From: Bacillota bacterium
GTDB lineage: Bacteria; Bacillota_E; JAJZYS01; JAJYTV01
Assembly: GCA_021845645.1 (NCBI GenBank)
Contig: JAJZVM010000001.1
Coordinates: 62,001-126,000, forward strand
Length of the DNA stretch: 64,000 nucleotides
Direction of reading: 5' to 3'
Shown: positions 1 through 8,288 of the stretch, piece after piece
Position numbering within the stretch: position 1 is the stretch's first letter
Layout: each line of letters starts with the position of its first letter
The notes under the pieces: model-generated
What the model was told of the DNA's origin: nothing
Seen by the model: only the letters and a program-made list of their open reading frames with translations
Databases searched by the model: none
Position numbers and translations under genes: made by a program

Positions 1-13
1 CGCTCTCTCGCTG

Positions 14-1303
14 TCATGGTCCAGTCCGAACGGATGCGAGCGGCACCGTCACCCGCCAGGGGCCGTGTACCACGACCTGGGGCGTTACCATGCCGAGCGA
101 TACCCACCAGTCTCCTTGTGGGACCGCAAACGTCATGGTGCGGATGGCGCCGCCGCGGGAGAGCGTCCAGCTTATCGCACCGGCCGTCGCCCCGTTGACG
201 GAGAAGAACCCGGGACCCGAGAAGGCCGCGGTGTCAGAATTCCGCAGCGTCAGGCGGATCCGGTTGCCGCTAAGGCGTTCCACCTTCGTGATGTGCACCT
301 CCGCCGGCCCGATCGCCAGGGACTTCTCGATCGTAAAGCTGCCGCTCGGCGGCACCGGAATCTTGACGAAGACGCTGCCCTGAAACTGGAGTTCTACCGA
401 AGGCACGACGATCTGCGCGCTACTCAGGCCGGCAGGCAGCGCCGGCGCCGAGTAGGTCTGGATCGGCCCGCCGAATCCGGGAACGGCGTGCAGCGCGAGG
501 CTGCGGCCCCCGCCGACCAGGAGCAGCGGGCGGTTCCACTGCCCGAAGCCCTGGGCGCGTGTGCCCGGCGGCGTACTTTCCGCGAGCACCGTGAGGAGCG
601 CCTGCGCCCCGTGCTGCGCCGTTTGGACCACAAGCGTCACGCCGTGGGCTCGCGCCGTCGGGAGCTTCGCCGCTACGGGAAGGCTCGACACCGAGACGAG
701 CGGCAGCACGACCCGCACCGCCGGCTGCAGCGGCACGATGAGCGTCACGGGGCCGGCGTCGCGCAGCGCCGGGAAGTCGTAACCCCCCGTGCCGATGCTC
801 TGGCTACCGAGACCGGAGGCCCAGGAACCGGTCAACGAGCGGTAGACGCGCCCTCGGGCGTCTTCGAGCCGCACACCGCTAGAGTTCAGCTGCACGTCAG
901 GTCCCACGATCGAGAAGAGCACCTCGGTCCCCGAGCGGCTCGCGAGGACGCCCGTCACATAGATCGTGTCGTACGGCGTCGCGACCCGGACGGCGTGCGC
1001 GAGGGCGCGTTCGCCTCCAGCGGGCGTCTGCAGGCCGAAGCCCGGTATGTAGCGCAAGAGCCCCTGCATGAAGCCGATGCCGGCGGGCGTCGTGAGCGCA
1101 AGCGCGGCAATAGCGGCTACGGCGACCCAGGGCCAGGTGCGTCGCCTCTGTACGGTGCGGGGCCTCTCTGCACCCACGTCGGCGAGCACGCGGGCACGGA
1201 TCCGCGCGACCACAGCGGCGTCGGGCGCAGGCGCGTCCCGTAGCGCGATCTCCGCGAAGTCGTCCGGCAGTCCGACCGACTGCAGTCTCCTAGCGAGCCC
1301 CAT
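14..1303 (-). CDS. Putative anti-sigma factor, single-pass membrane protein
   Basis: 429-residue protein that probably holds the adjacent ECF sigma factor at the membrane until a signal arrives. Residues 1-57 are cytosolic and charged, one hydrophobic segment lies at about 58-78, and about 350 residues rich in Val, Gly and Ser follow, which fits a beta-rich domain outside the cell. The start is an ATG inside the last codons of the sigma gene (14 nt overlap), which suggests translational coupling. The layout resembles Firmicutes anti-sigma proteins with DUF4179-like extracellular domains, but no signature motif proves the family. The role is inferred mainly from the gene pair. Confidence 0.6.
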   Translation of the reverse strand: MGLARRLQSVGLPDDFAEIALRDAPAPDAAVVARIRARVLADVGAERPRTVQRRRTWPWVAVAAIAALALTTPAGIGFMQGLLRYIPGFGLQTPAGGERALAHAVRVATPYDTIYVTGVLASRSGTEVLFSIVGPDVQLNSSGVRLEDARGRVYRSLTGSWASGLGSQSIGTGGYDFPALRDAGPVTLIVPLQPAVRVVLPLVSVSSLPVAAKLPTARAHGVTLVVQTAQHGAQALLTVLAESTPPGTRAQGFGQWNRPLLLVGGGRSLALHAVPGFGGPIQTYSAPALPAGLSSAQIVVPSVELQFQGSVFVKIPVPPSGSFTIEKSLAIGPAEVHITKVERLSGNRIRLTLRNSDTAAFSGPGFFSVNGATAGAISWTLSRGGAIRTMTFAVPQGDWWVSLGMVTPQVVVHGPWRVTVPLASVRTGP

Positions 1304-1862
1304 GTCCGCCACCTCTCGTCTCGTTGTCTGTCTGAGCGAGCAGGCTGCGCAACGTCCGTCGCGCTCGCCATAACCTCGTGTCGACGGCGCCACGCGTAAG
1401 CCCCAAGGCCTGCGCGAGCCGGGGGATCTCCTCGTCAAGGAAGTAGTGCCGGTAGACGATCTCCTGGTCGAGCGGCGAGAGCTTCGCGAGCGCATCCTGT
1501 ACCCGCGCCCGCTCCTCCTTCGCCGCCAGCGCCTCGAAGGGGTCCGGTGGCCCAAGATCACTTTGTAACGGAAGCGGCCGCTCCCAGCGCCGGACCTTGC
1601 GGGCGTGCTCGAGCGCCGCGTACTTTGCGTGCATGAGGAGCCATGTGCGAAGCGGTGCGCGTCCCGCATCGTAGCGTTCGACGCTGCGGAAGGCCGCAAG
1701 GAAGGCCTCCGACGCCGCCTCCTCGATGTCCTCGGCGCCACTGCCGGGCGGTAGCACGCGCGAAACAAGGCGGTAGACGTCGCTCGTGTAACGCCTGAGG
1801 AGCTCCGCTAGCGCCGTGGGATCGTGCGCCAGAAGCCGCTGCTGGAGCCGCTCGTCGTCCAG
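1290..1862 (-). CDS. ECF-type RNA polymerase sigma-70 factor
   Basis: Directs RNA polymerase to a small regulon, probably including its own operon. Region 2 is seen in the stretch from LLAHDPTALAELLRRY to the segment RAPLRTWLLMHAKYAALEHA; region 4 is a helix-turn-helix around LSPLDQEIVYRHYF and LGLTRGAVDTRLWRARR. The protein is about 190 residues if it starts at the CTG at 1862, normal for the family. That CTG has a GGAGGGG ribosome-binding site 8 nt upstream. The only in-frame conventional start, GTG at 1757, would cut off 35 residues of region 2, and a TGA stop lies just upstream, so no ATG, GTG or TTG can supply the full domain. Overlaps the membrane anti-sigma gene downstream. Confidence 0.85.
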   Translation of the reverse strand: MDDERLQQRLLAHDPTALAELLRRYTSDVYRLVSRVLPPGSGAEDIEEAASEAFLAAFRSVERYDAGRAPLRTWLLMHAKYAALEHARKVRRWERPLPLQSDLGPPDPFEALAAKEERARVQDALAKLSPLDQEIVYRHYFLDEEIPRLAQALGLTRGAVDTRLWRARRTLRSLLAQTDNETRGGGHGAR

Positions 1863-2263
1863 CGCTGGATCCCCTCCTCAACCTGACTACGGACCGGCAG
1901 CGTCGCTTCTCTCAACCAATCCGACTTGTCAGGATATGTCTCTGGTAGATGACCATCTCGTCACTCGGACAGTGGCGAGCTTCTGCGTTTCCGGGTTCTG
2001 GCGCAATGCGGTCAGCGGGCAGGGGCAGACCGCCCCGCCGCATGGACAACCCGCTGCGCTAAGAGCGCCGAATGCGCTTGTCTGCGCAACTAGGCTAGCC
2101 GTGCGACCCAGCAGCGCGACCCTCCCGCACCGAGCGGCCCTCCCGCTCGTTTTGCGTCGCGTGCCGCTCCCGCCTCGCATCGGAGTTCTCCCACCCGACA
2201 TCGGCCTCCGTCCCAGCGTCGGCCCTTGCATAGCCGCCGCGAGATTGCTATGGTCGGATTGCC
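1863..2263. other. Intergenic region, no gene recognised
   Basis: Separates the divergently oriented sigma operon and the thiamine-regulated permease. It must hold the promoters of both units, but I could not place a convincing -35/-10 pair. No reading frame here resembles a known protein. Confidence 0.4.
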
Positions 2264-2350
2264 GCTAGGGGAGCCTCGTACACGCGGGGCTGAGATGGCC
2301 TTCGGGCCGACCCTTGGAACCTGATCTGGGTCATGCCAGCGAAGGGAAGC
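2264..2350 (+). ncRNA. TPP riboswitch (THI element)
   Basis: Matches the conserved thiamine pyrophosphate aptamer: the core GGGCTGAGA, the segment CCTTGGAACCTGATCTGGGT and the 3' part ATGCCAGCGAAGGGA occur in the right order and spacing. The 5' GCT and 3' AGC close a short P1 stem. It lies about 80 nt upstream of a CytX-type permease. Known THI elements repress thiamine synthesis or uptake genes when TPP is high, so the permease is predicted to be thiamine-repressed. Confidence 0.95.
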
Positions 2351-2371
2351 GCACCTGCGCGGAACATTCCT

Positions 2372-2403
2372 GGCGCCGTCCTCCCTCGGCAGGAGGCGGC
2401 GCC
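2372..2403 (+). promoter_or_regulatory. Stem-loop between TPP aptamer and coding region (possible expression platform)
   Basis: GGCGCCG plus CCTCC on the 5' side pair with GGAGG plus CGGCGCC on the 3' side: 12 base pairs, one bulged T and a 7-nt loop. There is no T-run after it, so it is not a textbook intrinsic terminator. It sits between the aptamer and the ribosome-binding site (GGAGGGA, 2417-2423) and could relay ligand state to transcription or translation. Confidence 0.5.
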
Positions 2404-2434
2404 ATTCTGCGTCCATGGAGGGACAGCCGTGTCC

Positions 2435-3835
2435 ATGCCGGATGGAGATTTCACGCCTCAAGACCGCGTCTGGCACATCGAGCAGAGCGGTATCGAGCCG
2501 GTGCCCGTCACGCTGCGCAGCGCAAGCTTGGGCGGCCTCTTCTGGGTCTGGTTCGCAGGCAACCTCGCGATCCTGACGGTGGTGCTGGGCGCCGTGGCCA
2601 TGAGCTTCGGCCTCTCGCTCCTGCAGGGCCTTCTCCTGGCCCTGCTGGCACCCCTCGCCTACGCGGGCATCGGCCTCTTCGGCATCCCGGGGGCCCGCAC
2701 CGGCGTGCCGACCCTCACCCTGTCGCGCGCCACCTTCGGCACCTACGGCAACGTGGTGCCGTCGCTCGTCTCCTGGGTAAACCTCGTCGGCTGGGAGACC
2801 GTGGTGCTGCTGACCGCGACCTACGCGCTCGAGGGCGCGCTGACCGCCGCGTTCGGCGTGCCCCCCTCGAATCCCGTCGCGCTCGTGTCGCTCGTCATCG
2901 TCACGTTCTCCGCGTTCTCGGTGGCCCTCTTAGGCCATGCCACCATCGTCCGCATCCAGACGATCGCCTCGTACCTCTTCGGCGCGCTGACGCTGCTGGT
3001 GTTCGCCCTGGCGGTCCCGAAGGTGCACCTGGGTCCGTTGCTCAGAGCCCCTGGGGCGCCGTTCCTCTCCGCCTTCCTGCCGGCGCTCTCGATCGTCGTC
3101 GCGGGAGGCGCCCTCTCGTGGGTCAACACGGCGGCAGACTATACCCGCTACCTGTCCAGAGACGTTCGGGGATCGGGCATCGTCTGGGCGACCACCCTCG
3201 GCAGCCTCGTGCCCACCTTCGCACTCCTCGTACTCGGCATCCTGCTCTCAGCCGGGCGTCCCGGCCTCGCATCCGCCGCCAACCCCATCGCCGCGATCGG
3301 CGGCATCCTGCCGCCCTGGATGGCGGTGCCCTACCTCCTCACGGCGGCAGGCGGCATGGTGACGGGCGACATCATGGACGTCTACTCGTCGGGCCTGAGC
3401 CTCATGGCAGCCGGCGTGCCCCTGCGACGCACGCGCACCATTCTGGTCGACGCAGCCCTCTCGATCGCCGCCAGCGTCTACATCCTGCTTGTCGCCCAGA
3501 ACTTCCTCGCGGCCTACGTCTCGTTCCTCACGCTCCTGGCCGCGGTGCTGGCGCCCTGGGCGGCCGTGTTCGGCGTCGATGCGGTGCGTCACCTTCATCG
3601 CCCTTACCGGCTCGACGACCTCTACCGCGGCGCACGCAGCGCCTACGGCAAGGTGCGCGCCCCGGCGCTCCTCGCCTGGCTCGTCGGATCGATCGCAGCG
3701 CTGCTGACCTCGTCGGTGCCGCCGCTGCTCCACGGCCCGCTGGCCATCGGCATCTTCCAGGGCTCGAACCTCGGCCTGTTCCTCGGGTTCCTGGTCAGCC
3801 TGCTCGCGTATCTGCCGTTCGCCGGTCGCGACTAG
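2435..3835 (+). CDS. cytX: NCS1-family permease, probable hydroxymethylpyrimidine transporter CytX
   Basis: 466-residue integral membrane protein of the purine/cytosine permease (NCS1) family with about 12 hydrophobic segments. The early motif GGLFWVWFAGNLAILTVVLG and the segment FGTYGNVVPSLVSWVNLVGW are typical of the family. NCS1 members under a TPP riboswitch are known as CytX and are predicted to import the thiamine precursor HMP; here the riboswitch upstream gives the assignment. Two starts in the same frame are possible: GTG at 2429 and ATG at 2435, both served by GGAGGGA at 2417-2423. No thiamine biosynthesis gene follows. The 3' end overlaps the convergent carboxypeptidase gene by 4 nt, sharing a CTAG. 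Confidence 0.88.
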   Translation: MPDGDFTPQDRVWHIEQSGIEPVPVTLRSASLGGLFWVWFAGNLAILTVVLGAVAMSFGLSLLQGLLLALLAPLAYAGIGLFGIPGARTGVPTLTLSRATFGTYGNVVPSLVSWVNLVGWETVVLLTATYALEGALTAAFGVPPSNPVALVSLVIVTFSAFSVALLGHATIVRIQTIASYLFGALTLLVFALAVPKVHLGPLLRAPGAPFLSAFLPALSIVVAGGALSWVNTAADYTRYLSRDVRGSGIVWATTLGSLVPTFALLVLGILLSAGRPGLASAANPIAAIGGILPPWMAVPYLLTAAGGMVTGDIMDVYSSGLSLMAAGVPLRRTRTILVDAALSIAASVYILLVAQNFLAAYVSFLTLLAAVLAPWAAVFGVDAVRHLHRPYRLDDLYRGARSAYGKVRAPALLAWLVGSIAALLTSSVPPLLHGPLAIGIFQGSNLGLFLGFLVSLLAYLPFAGRD

Positions 3836-5016
3836 CGCCGGATGAAGCGGATGCGGTAGCGCCTGCGGCGCCCGCTGCGGCGCAGGCGCCAACCCCCCAA
3901 CACCACCGCGAGGACAAGTCCCCCCTCGGCCCAGCGCAGCATGCCTCCCGCCGCCGCCTTGAGCGGCGACGGGGCGCTCGCGACGAGCGGGATGACGGCG
4001 AGCGGTTCCCGTGCGGGTCCCACCACGATCCTGCCGACCGGTTCGCCTGCCCGGAAGGCCTGCGGCCAGTCGTAGCGCACCGTCACGGCCGGCAGCGCCT
4101 GGCCTGGGCCGACAAGCCACGAGAAGCCCGCGGTCGCCACAGCCCTGGCATGACCCTGTGGCGCCTGGCCGAACTTCTCGCCGGCGGTGACGAGCTGTCG
4201 CGGGTGGAAGTTGTCAAACCCCCAGTTGAGCAGCACCTGTGGGTCCTGCCACATGTGCGTGTAGTTCGTGCGCAGGGCGACGGCGATCAGCGTCACGCCC
4301 CGGCGTGTCGCGGCGGTCACGATCGACTGCTTGGCCTGGATCGTGTAGCCGATCTTGACGCCGATCGCCCCGGGATAGTTCCAGAGAAGGATGTTCTGGT
4401 TGACGAGCGTATAGGGCTTCGGCACGCCGGGGAACTTGAACGTCTTGGTGGCGTCCACGGCGCGGAAGGACGGATACGCGAGAGCCTCCCGCGTAAAGAG
4501 CGCCAGATCGTGGGCGGTGGTGAGGTGCCCTGGCAGGTAGAGCCCGTCCGGGTTGAGGAAGGTGGTGTGGGTGGCGCCCAAGGCGCGTGCCTCCCGGTTC
4601 ATCTCGGCGACGAAGGCGGGCACAGATCCACGATCCGCGATCGCGAGTTCCACGGCGGCATCGTTCCCAGAGACGAGCAGGAGACCGTAGAGGAGGTCTC
4701 GGAGCGTCAGGCGCTGGTCCGGAACCAGGTAGGCGCTCGAACCCTCCACGCCGTATGCCTGACGCGACACGCGCACCCAACGTCCAAGATGCCCTTGCAT
4801 TACGGTGATGAGGGCGGTCATGATCTTGGTCGTGGATGCCGGTGCCAGCCTGAGGTCAGGGTTGTGTGCGACGAGCACCTGTCCTGTCTGGAAATCTATG
4901 AGCTCGTAGCCGCTGGCGGCGATCCCTTGCGGACCTGACGCTGCTGCGGTCGGCGACGCCGGCGCGAGCATCGTCAGCAAGACTGCGCCGAGGAATCCTA
5001 GCGCGCGTCGGCGCAT
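3832..5016 (-). CDS. D-alanyl-D-alanine carboxypeptidase, S11 (DacF-like), with altered third motif
   Basis: 394-residue penicillin-binding protein 5/6-type enzyme that trims the terminal D-Ala from peptidoglycan stem peptides outside the membrane. A signal peptide is at residues 1-25. The active-site motifs are S61-T-T-K64 and S116-G-N118. The third motif, normally K-T-G, reads K221-I-G here, so the hydroxyl-bearing residue is replaced. A C-terminal membrane anchor followed by an Arg-rich tail lies at about 355-394. The ATG has a purine-rich GGGGGGAG upstream. A second S11 gene at 35157-36266 keeps K-T-G. The family is certain; full activity is open. Confidence 0.9.
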   Translation of the reverse strand: MRRRALGFLGAVLLTMLAPASPTAAASGPQGIAASGYELIDFQTGQVLVAHNPDLRLAPASTTKIMTALITVMQGHLGRWVRVSRQAYGVEGSSAYLVPDQRLTLRDLLYGLLLVSGNDAAVELAIADRGSVPAFVAEMNREARALGATHTTFLNPDGLYLPGHLTTAHDLALFTREALAYPSFRAVDATKTFKFPGVPKPYTLVNQNILLWNYPGAIGVKIGYTIQAKQSIVTAATRRGVTLIAVALRTNYTHMWQDPQVLLNWGFDNFHPRQLVTAGEKFGQAPQGHARAVATAGFSWLVGPGQALPAVTVRYDWPQAFRAGEPVGRIVVGPAREPLAVIPLVASAPSPLKAAAGGMLRWAEGGLVLAVVLGGWRLRRSGRRRRYRIRFIRR

Positions 5017-5139
5017 GCTCTCCCCCCGGGAACGGTATGCGTGGCCTCTACTCAGGTTCTGGCTCTCTCGGCCGTGTCCTTCTGGTGGTTGTAGGAAGAC
5101 TTGCAATGCGCGGCGAAATTCCCTGCGGAGGTTTACTGA

Positions 5140-6708
5140 TTGGCCAACGTGGAACTCCCTGACGTTACCGAAGACCTTCGCCTGCTGCTCGGACAGGCGG
5201 TGTTCTTCGATCCCTGGCTCGGCGCGCTTACGGAACGCGATCTCGATCCACGGGCCGAGTTCGCGCTCGAGGAACATGTCTCCGCCTTCCTCGCGCAGTA
5301 CTGGACAGCGCAGGAGAAGGCGCGCAGCCTCGGCGCCATGCCCGTATACGGCCAGGTCGTGCATGATGTCCTGCGCACCGCGGCCCTCTCCACCTCCTGC
5401 ATGCGCGGCGTCTACGAGGGACTGCCGCGGGTTCCGGACGAAGACGGCGTCCACCGGCTGTTCATCGAGCTCGCAGAGGTCGCCGACATGCACGGCGTCG
5501 GCCCGTTCGTGCGTGCAGCCCTCGCGGTGCTCGCCTACGAGGATCTGCTCGCCATCGAGTACTTCGGCGGCATTCGGGAGGACGACTTCCTCACAGGACG
5601 GCTGCATCGCCCGTGGGTCGAGAAGCCTCTCGACGACGAGCTCAGCGTGATGCTCGCCGTCGGCACGTGCGAGATCGCCTTGCGCGAGGACGTGCGCTTC
5701 ATCCAGGTCACGGACTATGGCAAGGCGCGCCTTACCAATCTCTCGCAGGCCCTCAAGGATGCGGGGTACCTCAGCCGCCGCGTGCAAGCCCTCTACATCG
5801 CCCACTTCGACGAGCAGGGGGCGGACTACGACCACATCTTCGACCGTCTGGTGCCCAGCGTTCCGGCGGTCCGGCGGGACTTTCTCGAGTTCTGCCGCGT
5901 CGAGCCGGGCAGCCGCGTGCTGGAGATCGGCTCGGGAACAGGCCTCTTTACGGTGGAGACGGGCCTCGCCGCTCGGGTCGGCGAGGCCGGCATCGTCTAC
6001 GCCCTCGATCCGTCGCCGGAGATGACCCTGGTCGCAAGGCGCCGCGTGCGCGAGAAGGGCCTGCGGAACGTGCGATTCCTGTTCGGCCGCGCCGAGCAGG
6101 TGCCATTCGAGGACGGCTCGTTCGACGCCGTGATCGGGTGCCTTTCGCTGCACTTCACCGATGCGCAGCAGGCGCTCTCCGAGGCGCATCGCCTGCTCGT
6201 GCCGGGCGGGTCTGTCAGCATGTTCTGGAGCCTGCCCTGGGATCTCAAGCGCATCCCCGTCTTCGCCGAGTGGATCGCACCGCTGCAGCGCATGATGCAG
6301 CACCCCAAGGAGAGCGGCTTCACCGATCGCCGCTTCCTCACCCTCGACGACGCCGAGAAGCTGCTCGGCGAGCTCGGCTACATCGACATCGAGCTGCGTG
6401 AGGTGCAGCTGCCGCACGAGATCCACCACGTGGAGGACACCGTGCGGGCGATCCTCTCGCTGAGCATCTACCAGCGGGAGTTCGAGCAGCTGCCATGGGC
6501 CGCTCGCGAGGACCTCATCCGTCTGCTCCTGGCACGCGGCGAGGAACTCGTGCAGCGTCACGGCAGGGCCGCATTCAGCTTCCTCAGCTCGGCGGCTTTC
6601 CTCCGCGCCCGCCGCTCCCCGCAAGACGAGATCCCCCGCCAACAGGGCCGCGTGCTGTCGCTCGAGCGGATGCGGCGCGAGCGCATCAGCCGCGCAGCCA
6701 ACGCATGA
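5140..6708 (+). CDS. Class I SAM-dependent methyltransferase with uncharacterised N-terminal domain
   Basis: 522-residue cytosolic protein starting at a TTG with GGAGGT at 5127-5132. Residues 1 to about 240 form a helical domain I do not recognise; it ends in RFIQVTDYGKARL, which resembles the wing of a winged-helix fold. The C-terminal half is a Rossmann methyltransferase: motif I VLEIGSGTG at about 260-268, an acidic residue in YALDPSPEM, and the post-motif PFEDGSFDAVIGCLSLHF. It is most like UbiE/Methyltransf_11 proteins. Substrate unknown. It stands alone on the plus strand, divergent from the carboxypeptidase, and its end overlaps the convergent MerR-like gene by 23 nt. Confidence 0.8.
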   Translation: MANVELPDVTEDLRLLLGQAVFFDPWLGALTERDLDPRAEFALEEHVSAFLAQYWTAQEKARSLGAMPVYGQVVHDVLRTAALSTSCMRGVYEGLPRVPDEDGVHRLFIELAEVADMHGVGPFVRAALAVLAYEDLLAIEYFGGIREDDFLTGRLHRPWVEKPLDDELSVMLAVGTCEIALREDVRFIQVTDYGKARLTNLSQALKDAGYLSRRVQALYIAHFDEQGADYDHIFDRLVPSVPAVRRDFLEFCRVEPGSRVLEIGSGTGLFTVETGLAARVGEAGIVYALDPSPEMTLVARRRVREKGLRNVRFLFGRAEQVPFEDGSFDAVIGCLSLHFTDAQQALSEAHRLLVPGGSVSMFWSLPWDLKRIPVFAEWIAPLQRMMQHPKESGFTDRRFLTLDDAEKLLGELGYIDIELREVQLPHEIHHVEDTVRAILSLSIYQREFEQLPWAAREDLIRLLLARGEELVQRHGRAAFSFLSSAAFLRARRSPQDEIPRQQGRVLSLERMRRERISRAANA

Positions 6709-7216
6709 AGCCTCGCTTGCGCTGGCTGCGCGACCGGTAGGTGCCGAGCTCCTGCCTGAGATGCGACACCTCCTGCTGCGTCCGCATCAGGGCGGTCAAC
6801 ATGCGGTCACGGTCCCGGCGCTCCCGCTCGGCGCTCTCTGCGATCGTGCGGTGGAGGCGTTGGAGCTCTGCGGCGATGGGACTCTCCGCAGCCGCGATCG
6901 CCGTGGCCGCCTCCTGCGCAGCAGCTGCCTCGTCGGCGGATCCAGCCACCGCCGGCACCGCGGTCGACAGGCCCGGCGACGGAGTCTCGCCGTGCCTACG
7001 CGTCGCGATGAGCTGGCTTTCGATCTCCTGCGCCTTGCGTCCCGCCAGGCGGCCACGTGCGGCGATCTGCAACCGCGCGAGATCCAGCGCGGTGAAGCGG
7101 CCGGACTCCGGCTGCGAGAGCCAGCCATGGTACTGCCTCAGGAGTTCGCGCACGAGGCTCGGCGATACGCCCAGCTGGCGTACGAGCTCGGCCCGTCCGA
7201 TCGTCCTCTCCGACAT
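6686..7216 (-). CDS. Small MerR-like helix-turn-helix protein with coiled-coil tail
   Basis: About 176 residues. The N-terminal part (TIGRAELVRQLGVSPSLVRE, then an FTALDLARLQ segment) reads as a MerR-type winged helix-turn-helix. The middle is Ala-rich and low in complexity, and the C-terminal half (LQRLHRTIAESAERERRDRD) is strongly helical and probably coiled-coil, ending in a basic RSRSQRKRG tail. The ATG at 7216 has GAGGTG upstream; a GTG two codons earlier is also possible. It is the last gene of the long minus-strand run. A DNA-binding or chromosome-associated role is a guess from the fold. Confidence 0.6.
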   Translation of the reverse strand: MSERTIGRAELVRQLGVSPSLVRELLRQYHGWLSQPESGRFTALDLARLQIAARGRLAGRKAQEIESQLIATRRHGETPSPGLSTAVPAVAGSADEAAAAQEAATAIAAAESPIAAELQRLHRTIAESAERERRDRDRMLTALMRTQQEVSHLRQELGTYRSRSQRKRGFMRWLRG

Positions 7217-7240
7217 GTCCACACCTCGGAGAGCCTGCTT

Positions 7241-7441
7241 CTAAGGCGTGAAACCCTTGTCCTGCGCCGATCGTGGCGTGAGCTGTCTTACGTTCGACAC
7301 ACCGGTCGCCTCGGCAAGGCGCGTCTGCAGCGCCGCCTGCTCGTGCAGCGACTCTTCCAGGAGCCGCAGGAGCAAGGTACGGCTATGCCGTAGCCTCTCC
7401 ACCGTCAGGCGCAGGTATCGGATCTCCTCATCCGCATCCAT
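7241..7441 (-). CDS. Small coiled-coil hypothetical protein
   Basis: 66 residues, not recognised. Residues 5 to about 45 form an amphipathic helix with regular Leu spacing (YLRLTVERLRHSRTLLLRLL) and should make a coiled coil; the C-terminal 20 residues are polar. It lies directly upstream of the MerR-like gene (24 nt gap), which also carries a coiled coil, so the two may form a heteromeric pair. No catalytic motif. Confidence 0.5.
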   Translation of the reverse strand: MDADEEIRYLRLTVERLRHSRTLLLRLLEESLHEQAALQTRLAEATGVSNVRQLTPRSAQDKGFTP

Positions 7442-7479
7442 CGCATCACCAGCCCTAGCCTACGACGGCAAGTACGACC

Positions 7480-8280
7480 TCATGCGCCGAGGCATGCCAG
7501 CAGGCGGTCAAGCTCGTCCGCCTCGAGGACGTAGGTGCCGAGCGGCGGGTCGTCCGACTTGCCGTGAAAGTCGCTGCCGCCGGTGACGCAAAGGCCCAGG
7601 CCCGCCGCCGCCTGGCGCAGGGCCTCGCGCTGCAAAAGGTCCGCGCTCGGATGGACGACTTCCACCGCATCGATGCCTACCTCGGCCAGCTCCGCGAGCG
7701 GATCCTGCTCGTACCGGCAGGGATGGGCCAAGGTGGTCAAGCCGCCCGCCATGCGCGCCGCGGCGATCACGGCCCGCGCATCCGGGCGCATCCGCTGCAC
7801 GTACGCCGGCCGGCCGGGCGAGAGGAACTGCTCGAACGCCGCCCGCATGTCCCGGACGGCGCCGGCCGCGACCATTGCGCGGGCCACGTGCGGCCTGCCC
7901 GGCCTTGCGTGGGCGAGTACCTCCGCCTCGTCGAGCGCGATGCCCTGTGCCCGCAGGCGGCTGAGCATCTCTCGCGCGCGCCCGTGGCGCGCGCCGGCGA
8001 GTCGTGTCAGGATCTCCCGGTATGGGCCCTCCGGCGGCCTGCGGAAGTAGCTCAGCAGGTGGACCTCCCGGCCGCCTTGCTCGGCGGCGATCTCCGCGCC
8101 GCAGATCGGCAAGACGCCGGCCTTCGCCGCTGCCGCGGCGAAGGCCGGGAAGCCGTCGCAGGTGTCGTGGTCGGTGAGCGCGGCGACCCCCACCCCGCCG
8201 GCACGCAGCGCCGCGACGAGGCTCTGGGGCTCGAGGAGTCCGTCCGATGCCGTGGAGTGCAGATGCAGATCGCCGCGCAA
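7480..8280 (-). CDS. PHP-domain phosphoesterase (RNase AM / YciV-like)
   Basis: 266-residue metal-dependent phosphoesterase. PHP ligands are visible in order: DLHLHSTASDG at the N-terminus, ALTDHDT, GAEIAAE, LAHPCRY and GSDFHGK near the C-terminus. This set and the length match the YciV/TrpH branch, whose characterised members hydrolyse 3',5'-nucleoside bisphosphates and trim short RNAs from the 5' end. The gene sits 8 nt downstream of pepA in an operon-like run. Substrate is inferred from family only. Confidence 0.85.
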   Translation of the reverse strand: MRGDLHLHSTASDGLLEPQSLVAALRAGGVGVAALTDHDTCDGFPAFAAAAAKAGVLPICGAEIAAEQGGREVHLLSYFRRPPEGPYREILTRLAGARHGRAREMLSRLRAQGIALDEAEVLAHARPGRPHVARAMVAAGAVRDMRAAFEQFLSPGRPAYVQRMRPDARAVIAAARMAGGLTTLAHPCRYEQDPLAELAEVGIDAVEVVHPSADLLQREALRQAAAGLGLCVTGGSDFHGKSDDPPLGTYVLEADELDRLLACLGA

Positions 8281-8288
8281 GGCCTGGG

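Noticed and set aside
2314..4938. Very long plus-strand open frame across the permease and carboxypeptidase genes
   Set aside because: Arg/Pro/His-rich with no family motif; it shadows two well-supported genes and exists only because of high GC.
5017..6642. N-terminal extension of the carboxypeptidase frame by about 540 residues
   Set aside because: It is antisense to the methyltransferase, and the signal peptide and ribosome-binding site fix the start at 5016.
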